A program made the translations under genes and the position numbers. Below are positions 21,093-31,031 of a DNA stretch of 64,000 nt, in pieces. How positions within the stretch are numbered: the stretch's first letter is position 1; each line of letters starts with the position of its first letter. The DNA is taken from NCBI GenBank assembly GCA_032158295.1, contig CM063263.1, positions 12,348,974-12,412,973 on the forward strand. Reading direction: 5' to 3'. The notes beneath the pieces are model-generated. The model was not told the origin of the DNA, did not search any database, and saw only the letters and a list, made by a program, of their open reading frames with translations. This stretch comes from Pycnopodia helianthoides. Lineage: Eukaryota; Echinodermata; Asteroidea; Forcipulatida; Asteriidae.

Positions 21093-23862
21093 CGTGTTTA
21101 AAAGTCGCCCTACCTGACGAGAAACGTTATCCCCAATAAGTGTTGTAGTCGAGACCTACAACACTGTACACCATCATTGTTTTCAGTGTCCAGAGGGGCG
21201 TGTGTGTGAGTTTGTAGTGACATTCAAACTGAGGACTTACAACAAAAGGGACAATAGGTCCACGTTTGCTATCCCAAAGGAAAACAATGGGTCTACGTTT
21301 GTCAGGACAAAGAGTTAAACAAAGGAGGGTCCACGATTGGAGGTCATTACACACTTGTACTGTGTGTGTTTTTGTGTGTTTGGGGGGGGGGGGACACTTG
21401 CAGTCTTGTAAACACCTAGCTGACGGGACTTGCCATTGTTGTTCTATTATTCCCTTTTCTAAAGAATTCCCTTGTATATAAGGACCCAGTTGGACAATGA
21501 AAAACGTTTTGGGACCTTTGTTCCATTGTGTCAAAGTCCCCGCAATGGTGTGTGTCTAACCACACGTTTGTGACTATAAGGTTTGGGTAATTTGTCTGTA
21601 TACACCCGAACCAAACAGTGCACTCCTGTAGTGTCCACCATACCTCAAAAAGGCTAATTGGTTTTTGTACACGAAAGCACAGGTGTCATTTTTCCAGTAA
21701 AGTTTGACTAAAAAAAGAAGAAATCAATAATCAAAGAAACAAAGCGAGAAGCGAGAGATGAAAGATTAAAGCAACATCTGCATTAAAACATAACTGCAGT
21801 ACAAACTGCGCGTTTATTTCTACAACTTTCATGAAAATAAAACTACCCATAGCAAGTTGTTATAAATGCGATTGCAATTTTACACAGTATTTTGTGTACA
21901 TTAACATCGAATCAAAATTTATAAATGGGGCGAGGATGCTTTATTTTTTTGCCGGTTTGCCAATCACGCTCAAATAGACCCAACGAGGTTTACTGATAAC
22001 AGGAACGTCAGTTGGGCAAAATTTGTAAATTTGTCAGTTTTTTGTAAATACCTCTGATAAAAGTATATATATAATTGGATCTTGATCTCATGGACTGTTG
22101 AAGGCAGTGGATATTTTTGGTAATTAATCAAATAATGAAAATAATGAAATAATTTACCATAAAATCTTAGTTGGTATAAAGTATGCACCTGAGAGCTGCT
22201 ATTAGTATAAAATATTGTGATAAACGACTTTCTCACTAAAATATTTGAGGTCCCAGGGTGCAATGATGAGACCTAGTTGAACAATTTATGGTAATTCGTG
22301 ACCAGAAAAGTTTGAAACATTCCGTTGAACAAAATTGAATTGATAAAGTACAGGCTGAAAACACTAATGACCGCCATTTTTAATGTCCACAATGCAACTA
22401 ACACTTTCACTTGACACATCACTTCCACTTTCTAAGGGGAAAAAACAAGTGGAAATTTAGTTGAAAAGGACAAAAATAATGTCCAAAACGTTTGATCTAA
22501 GGTTAAACAAATGAAGCAAAATAAACAAATGAATGAGTTAACATCATCTAATACAAAAGTGTCAATATGTATATTTTAATGAATTTGAGAGTTGCTCTGT
22601 TTGCGATATTTCCGTATAAAACCAACTCAAATATACTTTGTTTATAAATGCAATCGATTGATGTGTAAAAAGGCTATATGATAGTTATTCAGCCTAACTG
22701 TCTGATTTTCCCACAGTTACCAAATTAGCTGGTAGCATGTTTCAGGGAATTTGTGTAAATGATGTTGAAATTGTATTGTAATGTGTAAGTCTTGTAAGCG
22801 TATGAAAGTAGATTTGTACTTTTATTTTTTATTTTTGTTTGTGGGGGGGGGGGGACACACCAATTTTTGACCTAATGGAACATTGCTCAAGAGCCCATTT
22901 AAAGGGGCAAATTGTTGTAATTTTGTCCCTTTCTTTCTTCTCTCGAAATAGCCTAGTGTTCCATTCCACCGAAACAAAATTTCTTTCACTCGAAATAATA
23001 ATTTTGTTCCCTCTAAATACTATTTCGTGGGAATGAAAGGTAACAAAATCTAAGACTAATTCGAGGGGACGAAATACTAATTTATAGAAGCCTTCTTCCT
23101 TTACGGGTATCATTTTTACCCTCCACTGTCAACAGGTTTTTAACGCAGACCCTGCCTTAAGTGGACAAGTATTGAAACACATAATGACGAAAACAAGGGG
23201 AAAAAACTACTAATAGAGAAGAAGAAAAAAAACCTAGATAGTCATAATCACCATTTACAGTAACCTAATTGGCTTGTACATTGTATCAATCATTTTATCA
23301 AAATACACTTTTACAAATGTATTCTTTGAATGCATGTGAAGTATATACTGTGTTTGCACAATATAAAATAGTATTACTGCACGAGCATTTACAAATCAGA
23401 GCATAACTTTTTTAGAATTAACTCATGTAGTGGGTCATTATAATTAATTTTTGTTTACCCAGAGTTATACTGGTTCACTGCCCAAGTTGCCTTTACCCAT
23501 ACCCATGTACAGACACAATCCTGAGGACCATAAATCCGCTGTTACATTTTTTCATTTCGTTGGTAACGATGATAAGTAGTTGTTTCTGTATTTCTGTTTG
23601 TAATGTGTAATTTTAATGTACGATTACTAATTTGCCCATGGTTTGTTTTGAGGTAACATTTTTTAATGTAAACATGTTTTTGTACCTTTATAATGGTGAT
23701 AATACTCCTCCTGGTATTGGAGCTTTATGTGAGATGTGTGATTGAAATAAACAACGAGCACAAATAAAGCAAATCAAAACGTTATATGGACCAGACTAAG
23801 TCTGAATTGTGTTTTCTTGACGTTCTGTTTGTAAATTTAAATACCTGCAATGGTTAAAATGA
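21093..23862. other. 3' flank of SNTX-like unit 1
   Basis: No gene recognised. It holds a dispersed repeat (about 21180-21540), a decayed copy of a TTAAAGGCAGTGGATA-type repeat near 22100, a G run at about 22842-22853, and from about 22880 to 23860 a stretch that is almost identical to 33040-34010. A minus-strand open frame at 22829-23113 is shared by both units but has no start context, domain or splice support; I treat it as non-coding. Confidence 0.4.
21180..21540 (-). repeat. Dispersed repeat with ATTATTCCCTTTTCT core
   Basis: Contains TTGTTCTATTATTCCCTTTT, then a CTTGT and GGACC(C) motif, then GGGACCTTTG and TTCCATTGTG. Related copies lie at 31140-31340, 34560-34680 and, fourfold, at 52029-52785. 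Its complement has a shared open segment reading EKGIIEQQ in all copies, which is probably fortuitous. Confidence 0.6.
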
Positions 23863-24469
23863 GATTTTAACTTGTTTCGGTTTAACCCATTCCTGGGTCA
23901 TTTTGACACAGGTTCCGGGTCATACGGACCCACAAAGCGATAAGATCCCATGGGACCCGGAATCCCGGAAAATCCTATTTTTACAAGGTTTATGCTCTTT
24001 CAAGTTGAACATATTTTGTCAGTTTTAAAACATACATTGCGTTGTTTTGATCGCCACCGTCAAAGTCATTAGTATAAGAACAAATACTAATTGTTTTTTA
24101 CCCTCACACCGGTGCATGTGTAAAGCACTGTATACTCAGTACTTGCCCGAGTTCGGGCATGAGTACTAAGTATACAGTGCTTTACATACATCGGTGTATA
24201 TAAGGGTAAAAACCAAATAGTATTCTTTATCCCCGATGCAAATTTATTATCTTTATAAGAACAATGTAAACGCACACTCATCTTAAAATAGTGGACTATT
24301 GTTCTATTTTTGAGTCAACGAACTGGCAAAAAATATTAGTCTTATGACTGAATTATACGTACGTGCATCGGGGCATACTCTAATTTGAATGACGTCCCCG
24401 ACAATAGGAGTGTTGTCTCCGAAGACCTGGGAAGGTGCACACAATACGCACAGAAAAGAGTTAGATTTC

Positions 24470-24478
24470 TATAAAAAG
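24470..24478 (+). promoter_or_regulatory. Possible TATA box, SNTX-like unit 2
   Basis: TATAAAAAG in the same context as 15050-15058, about 1 kb before the MAAAED exon. Confidence 0.3.
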
Positions 24479-25488
24479 TCCAGGGGGCCGGTCGCTGATG
24501 GTAGCCGGTTTTTATGACAAGTTTTGTTGTTCATTTTACACTCCTGTGTGACCGGGCTTTCGACCAATCAGAACGCAGAAAAAATTCCAAGGTATGATAA
24601 TAATGGTGTAAAATTAGTAGGCCAATATCGGTACCTACCATCTTTGAATAACAAAAACTTTTATGTAGTGTTAACAGAGGAGTTAATCATGGTAGACTAA
24701 AAAAGAAGCTTGACAGAAATGTAAACACGACCAAATTTGGCGTTAGAGCCATTCATTTCTGCAAACTTTACAAAAATTCCACTAATCAGCGTTAGGCTAC
24801 ATTTTCGTCGCTTGGTTATAGAAACGAATAAAACCATACGTTACCCCCCAAACAAACCAAGTCACAAGATCAGTGTTCAGAGAGTGCCCAACACTTGCAG
24901 CTCTAAATTATTTTCTGACTGCTCAGAAAAGTACGTTACAACGGTGAACAGTTAATTTGTTAAATAAATAGGGCTATCTTTAGTTGGTACATGTTTTTCT
25001 GAAAAGTGCACACTTTTGTTTTGTCCTTTGCTGAAAATGACAGATGATATTACTTAGAGCTAATTGTTGTCTCCTGTAGTCAAAAATATCTTCTTAAGCG
25101 AATGTTGATAGTTTTCGCATTTTTAAAGTGTTCTGGTTTTATTCCATTTCAGGTTTTGGTTGTTGATATAGGCGATAACGTGTTTTTCTCGACAAGCTCA
25201 CCTTGCCAAACGTAAGTACTTTCCAATGTTTATTCATTAAAAAGGAAAATAATAACTTACATTTTAAAGTGGGTAACAAATTTAAACAAAACACTCTGAA
25301 AACTCCTGTGTCAGAATTGACCTGGATCTGGGAACCTTGGGCCTGACCTACTATTTGGTCATTATCACAAGAGCGTGTCATTGGTGATACTTTGCTCAGC
25401 TTCAAAGTGTTCCGTTTTTTAATTCCATGTCAGGTTGAGTCGGGTGATTCGTTGATTGGAGATCATAACGTGTGTTACGGAGACAACC

Positions 25489-25632
25489 ATGGCGGCAGCC
25501 GAGGACATGGCGGCAGCCGAGGACATGGCGGCAGCCGAGGACATGGCGCCAGCCGAGGACATGGCGGCAGCCGAGGACATGGCGGCAGCCGAGGACATGG
25601 CGGCAGCCGAGGACAGGGCCCCTGCCCCACCA
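25489..25632 (+). CDS. SNTX-like gene 2, first exon (MAAAED repeats)
   Basis: Same structure as 16097-16204 but 48 codons: seven 18-bp units (the fourth reads MAPAED), then RAPAPP, ending in phase 0 at CCA|GTAAGT. The acceptor TTTTCAAAAG (ending 29459) of the main exon is also in phase 0. The 36-bp difference from unit 1 is two whole repeat units, so the frame is kept. The repeat count may vary between alleles. The splice is inferred. Confidence 0.6.
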
Positions 25633-25824
25633 GTAAGTACTTTTCAAGGACTATTCTACCTTTAGAAGTGTCATTTAAAAATGAAAAGTATAACTTAAGT
25701 GACTAACAAATTTAAACAAAACACTCTGAAATCTCCCGGGTCAGAATTGGGTCGGTATGACCCGGAATCTGTGTCAAAATGACCCCGATGGGCCAAACTG
25801 ACGCAAATCCATGCAGGTACAAAA

Positions 25825-25994
25825 TATACAAATATAACATGGTTTGAGGGTGAACAGTCGATATTAGCTCCCCGAGGTATTGGAAGTTGACAAACTAGTT
25901 CCCGAGGCGAAGCCGAGGGAACTAGTTTGTCAACTTCCAATACCGAGGGAGCTATTATCGACTGATCAACCGAAATAAACCATGTTATATTTGT
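25825..25994. mobile_element. Fold-back element with near-perfect arms
   Basis: Inverted arms extend from about 25825 (AAATATAACATGG) to 25994 (CCATGTTATATTTG). Inner arms of 28 bp at 25876-25903 and 25917-25944 are perfect, with a 13-nt loop. It is absent from unit 1, so inserted after the segment duplication or lost there. Confidence 0.7.
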
Positions 25995-26335
25995 TTTACT
26001 ATACCTCATACATATTCAGTCACCGGTACAATATTAGGACCAAGGGGAAAATGACGACTGTGAAATGATAAATTGCATCCAGGATAAGTTTTTCATGTGT
26101 TGGATGTCGCTAGAGCGATGTTCGCGCATGCGGACAACACCCGGTGAACAGTTCCACGATCGTAAAGCGCATGACAAGTAGACGGGCGACCGTCTACTTG
26201 TCATGCGCATTTACCATGTGCGTGAATACTCGCGTGCGCGCTTGGTAAACAGCAAATATAGCGTCTGGCACTTGATGTTGAATGGACCAGTGAGAATTCG
26301 ACTCTCGGTCATGAATATGTATGAGGTATAGTAAA
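25995..26335. mobile_element. MITE-like element with 24-bp terminal inverted repeats
   Basis: 341 bp. The terminal inverted repeats at 25995-26018 and 26312-26335 (starting TTTACTATACCTC) are perfect. Near the middle is a perfect 19-bp hairpin with a GCGA loop (26167-26185 and 26190-26208). No open frame. It directly abuts the preceding fold-back, and both interrupt an older GGGTCA-type repeat. Confidence 0.75.
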
Positions 26336-26496
26336 TAGTAATACACCATTCCCCCAGTTTTCCGGGACAGCGTGACCCAGAAATGGGTCAGGACCCATGT
26401 GACCCGGCCGGGATCCCAGTCAATTCTGACCCGAACGTTGTTAGAGTTGACTCCATGGTACGAAGTGGTCAAGGTACGGAGTGACCTGACACCAGG

Positions 26497-26684
26497 GCCC
26501 AATTTCATAGAGCTGCTTAAGCACAAAAAGTAGCTAAGCACAATAAAAAGTTGCTCACCGGAATAAAGTTACCAGCCAAAGTACCACGTCATGTGTACAA
26601 TCTGTGACTGGTATCCTGCTTGTCTGTGCTTAGCAGAAAGTTGCTAAGCATAGTTCTCTGCTTAAGCATTTCTATGAAATTGGG
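26497..26684. mobile_element. 188-bp terminal-inverted-repeat element, ACCAGG target duplication
   Basis: Ends CCCAATTTCATAGAG...TGCTTAAGCA and its imperfect complement. Flanked by ACCAGG at 26491-26496 and 26685-26690. Unit 1 has a single ACCAGG and no element at the same place (about 16560), a clear empty site. Decayed relatives are seen near 16800-16910, 49074-49250 and 57638-57830. Confidence 0.85.
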
Positions 26685-27386
26685 ACCAGGCCTACTCGTC
26701 ATACATAATTCTACAATAGGCCTGTAGTCAGAGAAAGGGCTTTTCATGGAATTTCTTTATCACCGAAACTGTTAAGTTACTGTTTATGTATTTATGACAA
26801 AACAATCGGTGGACATTTTCCGACATTTAATTTTTTACTCTTCATTCGGACCTAGCCCCATAACATTAAGTTTACACTCAAAAGACATCAGACGCTTGGG
26901 GGCGTGTCGCGGCCCGGTCGTTGTTTAAAACCCTCAAACGAGGCACCTCTTTGGGGACAAAACGTAACTGCGGTCCGTTGTCAGCACATGCTGACAAGTT
27001 TTTTCGTAGGTTAAAAATGTTTGTTTTGCATGTTTTCAACAATTTTTTTATGTGTTGTTTAAATGTCCAGGTATTGCCTTATTAAAGTTAAGCTGATTTG
27101 TTTGCTCAATTAATTAATTTTCATAATTTGGTTCATCATCCATTGACAATTGACAGACTGATTTTGTACACAAAAGATTCTAGCAGAGTTTCGTCCTGCC
27201 CATTCTTACCAAACCACTGTCCCATGTTGATTGACACCCCCTCTAGTACTAGAAGGACGTTTGGCATGGCACAGCTTTTGATCTTATTGCCTAATTAGCT
27301 GACCAGTGTGTGCAATGTGGTGAAGGCATTGAAAATATTAAAATATGTCAACATGTGTTGTCAACGTGCCTCCTTTGAGGTTTTAA

Positions 27387-27756
27387 AGGAACATTACAGA
27401 ATTGTTTTTTGCTAACAAAACAGTTGCTGGCAGAGTAAGCACTTTATGTAATCCACCATATACATAAACTGACAAACCTGTAGAAGTTTGAGATCGATCG
27501 GCCATCTGGGTCACGAGAAAATAGTGAAAAACCGATTACACATTTGCATGAAATCATATAGGTTCAACAAATGAATAAAACGCTCACTGAGCGATAAACT
27601 CCAATCGGAAAATTAGTTTATTCATTTCTCATCAAATATGGCATTTCAGACAGAAATATTTCGAGGGATGTTTTCTGCTATCATCATCATTAGAACGTGT
27701 AAGTTTTATGTAAATCTGTGATCAAGTTTTGTTCTTACCAATTCTGTAATGTTCCT
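27387..27756. mobile_element. 370-bp MITE with TTAA target duplication
   Basis: Perfect 18-bp terminal inverted repeats (AGGAACATTACAGAATTG), flanked by TTAA on both sides (27383-27386 and 27757-27760). Unit 1 has a single TTAA and no insert at about 17400. TTAA duplication is typical of piggyBac-type transposases, so this is probably a non-autonomous member mobilised in trans. Confidence 0.88.
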
Positions 27757-29459
27757 TTAAGGTCATGAGACGCGCAGCCTGTTTTCTAGTCACTTTCGGT
27801 GGCGGTACGTTACTTTTATTTTCATGAATCTATAGTGTTTTTCTCTACGAAAGAGGATGTGACAACATTTCCCATGCTCGAAAATCTCATCATAGGTAGA
27901 GTAGACCTGAAGAACTAATCAAATAGACGACCGACCCATTCAATTAGTTTCACTGAAGGGCAACACAACCACTTTTAAGACCTTACTTGGGCTGGTGGAT
28001 TTCATTTCTGTAATAATAATTGCCTATAGGGCCTACCTTCCGTTCATTGAACAATGCAATTCTTTCATATTGAAATGGCTTCGAATAATCAGCGTTATGT
28101 TTATGATATTACGTTGCTTGGTAACATATAAACATTCCCCACAACAAACCAACAGTCTTTGAATAGCCGAAAAAAAATATGTGCAGAGTTTTAACAAAAA
28201 GTAAAGTCTTAACATCAGTCACTCAATGATTGATTACAAAAGGCGGTATACTTTTGAAAGTACTTGTGTGCAAGGTCATTGGTTCGAGTAAAGCAACTTC
28301 AGTCACTCTCTTCAGGAACTTGGCACTCCGCCATTTATTTGGTATACGTCGAATCCAAAAAGGGTTCCTCCAGTAAGGCTCAGCGTGTACGTTTCTGTGT
28401 GTTGCTGATCAGACTGTCTTGCTTAGTCTTGATTGGCGACGCTATTTTTTTTATTTGTCACGGGCAGAGGGCGTAATTTTGTATCATTTTCGCTAGCACA
28501 TGGCTTGATTTCAAAGCACTATAAAAAAAAACGAGTTGTCCATATCGCCATGGTGATTTGTATTGTGACATATCACACTTTGCTTAGCAGTTTAGACTGA
28601 TACACATTTAAGATCAATCTTAGCTCTTTGTGAAATCGACCCCAGGAATAATAAATATATCCGCCTTGTGCATTCAACTCGTTCCGAATATCTCGTTTTC
28701 CCTCACATTCTGCATGTCAGTTCTCGGGCACAATTTTGTTTTTGTCTTTTAGATAACCTATAAAGAGTTTTTGTGTTCCTTTTCTTTCATTATAAGGTGA
28801 TTATTATTTTTTTTTACGGCAAAAGCTTCCACACTGGGCACAACGTCGGCATTCCTGAACATTGTAATGCTATAATTATTTCTCCCCCTTTTTATGTATT
28901 TCTTTCTTTCTTTAGTAAAACGGTCACGTGATCAAAGCAAAAAAGGACCGTAACTCCAAAACCATTCGGTAGATTTCAAACAAACTTAGTCAAATTAAAC
29001 CTGGAAAACTACCCTATCTAGGGATAGTCATAACATTTTGGCCAATGTTCATCTGGTGGTCAGTAATGGTCGTTTAAAGAATATTAATAAGAAACGTTAC
29101 TTCTCCCACGTTTGCCCTATCGTCCTTTCTTTCTTTGGTCAAATGGTCACGTGATACAAAATTATAAGGCCAAAACTCCTAAACTGTTCGGCCGATTCTT
29201 AAACAGACTTTATTAAATTAAACCTTGGCACGAGCACTATATTCCTGAATAGGGTCATTCGGAAATTGGAACCATGATGAAAATAAAAAGGGACGCCCTT
29301 AGTAAATAAATTAATATAGGCCCTATGTACATAAATGCTAAGTCAGACTTTTGTTCCAATTAATACGTACCTTATGCTACTAGGCCTGACTAATTGAACT
29401 GTTGGTTCAATCAGAAATATGTTTTTTAAAATACATTTTGAATGATTTATTTTCAAAAG

Positions 29460-30986
29460 GAAATTTCAATGTCTACCCTTGGACGGAACATGGAAGTCGG
29501 CATGCTGTATGATTGCTGCACTGACAGTCCAATAACAGGGGTGCTAGCTTGGAGCAAAGAGGAGCTGGTAAAAAAACAATACAGCTTAGAAGCTCCATCC
29601 ACAAGCTTAGTGTTTATTACGGAGGACGAATCAGAAGATACTAAAATGGTGAGACATTTTCAAACAGGTGCATCCCTCCAGGCTAGTATTTTATCGGGAC
29701 TTGTTACTTTGGGCGGTGCGGCTAAATACCTAAATGACAACACACAAACGTCAAATATGCATAAGCGTGTTATGACGTTGCACTACGAGATGACCACCAA
29801 ACAAGTTAAAATATCAAGTAAAGATTTCACGGAGTTACCCGAAGTGAGCCACACAAACGCGACTCACATCGTAACGAGTGTAACTTATGGTGTCAATGCT
29901 TTCCTTGTATTTTATGATGAAACTGCAATCACGAAGGACAGCCATAAAAAAGATCTTAGTTTAAAGGCTGACTTGGAAATTGCATTCACAAATCAAATGG
30001 GAAACAACAACGAGTTGTCTTTCAAAAAGACCAAACATAAGACAACTAAGTCAGCAGAAAAGCTTGTCAGCTGTACGCTGTATGGGGATTGTACTCCAAA
30101 ACAAAACCCAACAAATTACATGCAGGCCTTACAGTTCTGTCGCGAGCTGCCTAAACTATGTAAAACAGAAGTAGTTCCAGTCCGGGTCACTCTCACTCCC
30201 CTATCTGATTTCGGCGATATCGAACACAACATCGTCGAAATTGATCGTAACAAGTTATCAACATATGTTAACAGCATGAATGCGCTTGAACGGTTGAGCG
30301 AAAGCTGTCGAACCCTTATGCAGCATATGGCATGTGTACAGTTCCCGAGTTACAGAACTCTCATTCATAAATACTTTGATCAGATCGGTTTGTACACAGA
30401 CAAATTCAAACGTGACGTGGCACGACTGCTTCCTAAAATCAGACGTGGTGTCGTTAATGAATCGGAACTGCAAGAAGCCGTTACGCTTGTTGAGCAATCC
30501 CCGTTTAAGCCGGAGTGGTTTAATGAATGGATTGAATGCAGAAAGAAAGAGTTACGAGATTTGGAAGGTTTATTGGAACACCTACCTGGAATACAGGTAG
30601 TTGAAACACCAGAGGAGTTTAAGTATGTGGTAACTGACCCAAGTATAGAGAAGGTGTACTGCTTTGCACTCCCCTCGATCCTTCATAACGCAGAAAATTA
30701 CCTCGAGTTCATTAAGACGTATGACCCGAATATGGAAAACCCTGGCGATAACAACCCAGACGATTTTTGTCATTTTGCATTGAAATTTAAAAGAAACGCT
30801 TTCGTATTTTATAAAGAAAACGGCAAAAAACAAAGTGACAAAGCGACTTTTGTCGTGACAAGCTTCGTCCACAATGAAATCATGATTCAAAAGAAAGGGT
30901 CTTTCTTATTATTTACGGGTAGAGATCCGAAGGGAAGTACCTTCATCCCACCGAACGTAAAAAGCAAACTTTGTACCGTAATGTAG
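29460..30986 (+). CDS. SNTX-like protein gene 2, main exon, FN3 missing
   Basis: A 508-codon intact exon starting at the acceptor TTTTCAAAAG (ending 29459). ATG at 29469 is the fourth codon; with the MAAAED exon the protein would be about 556 aa. The domain order matches gene 1: GRNMEVGMLYDC, MACPF/CDC-like region, helical region, thioredoxin-like region around KVYCFALPS. After FIPPN the FN3 domain is absent and the frame passes directly into SKLCTVM and TAG. So FN3 was deleted while the last residues were kept in frame. No SPRY domain. This is the only one of the three SNTX-like loci without a break, so the best candidate for a working gene. Pore-forming activity is known for fish members but is untested for this form. 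Confidence 0.88.
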   Translation, partial: EISMSTLGRNMEVGMLYDCCTDSPITGVLAWSKEELVKKQYSLEAPSTSLVFITEDESEDTKMVRHFQTGASLQASILSGLVTLGGAAKYLNDNTQTSNMHKRVMTLHYEMTTKQVKISSKDFTELPEVSHTNATHIVTSVTYGVNAFLVFYDETAITKDSHKKDLSLKADLEIAFTNQMGNNNELSFKKTKHKTTKSAEKLVSCTLYGDCTPKQNPTNYMQALQFCRELPKLCKTEVVPVRVTLTPLSDFGDIEHNIVEIDRNKLSTYVNSMNALERLSESCRTLMQHMACVQFPSYRTLIHKYFDQIGLYTDKFKRDVARLLPKIRRGVVNESELQEAVTLVEQSPFKPEWFNEWIECRKKELRDLEGLLEHLPGIQVVETPEEFKYVVTDPSIEKVYCFALPSILHNAENYLEFIKTYDPNMENPGDNNPDDFCHFALKFKRNAFVFYKENGKKQSDKATFVVTSFVHNEIMIQKKGSFLLFTGRDPKGSTFIPPNVKSKLCTVM

Positions 30987-31025
30987 AAACGTGACATGAC
31001 AGCTTTTGTATCAAGCGTATTGGAA

Positions 31026-31031
31026 AATAAA
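31026..31031 (+). promoter_or_regulatory. Poly(A) signal, SNTX-like gene 2
   Basis: AATAAA 40 bp after the stop, matching gene 1. Confidence 0.7.

Larger units (their letters stand above)
14570..23862 (+). repeat. SNTX-like tandem segment, unit 1
   Basis: About 9.3 kb that aligns along its whole length with 23970-34022, including promoter-like sequence, the minisatellite exon, intron, main exon and 3' flank. Similarity begins near 14570 (TTTTTACA(T/A)GGTTT) and ends near 23862 (ACCTGC(A/C)ATGGTTAAA). The units differ by several transposon-like insertions and by small indels. Confidence 0.88.

Noticed and set aside
22829..23113. Minus-strand open frame shared by both SNTX units (also 32981-33280)
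   Set aside because: It lies in nearly identical duplicated flank, so conservation is expected without coding; the distal end differs by frameshift and no domain or splice support is seen.
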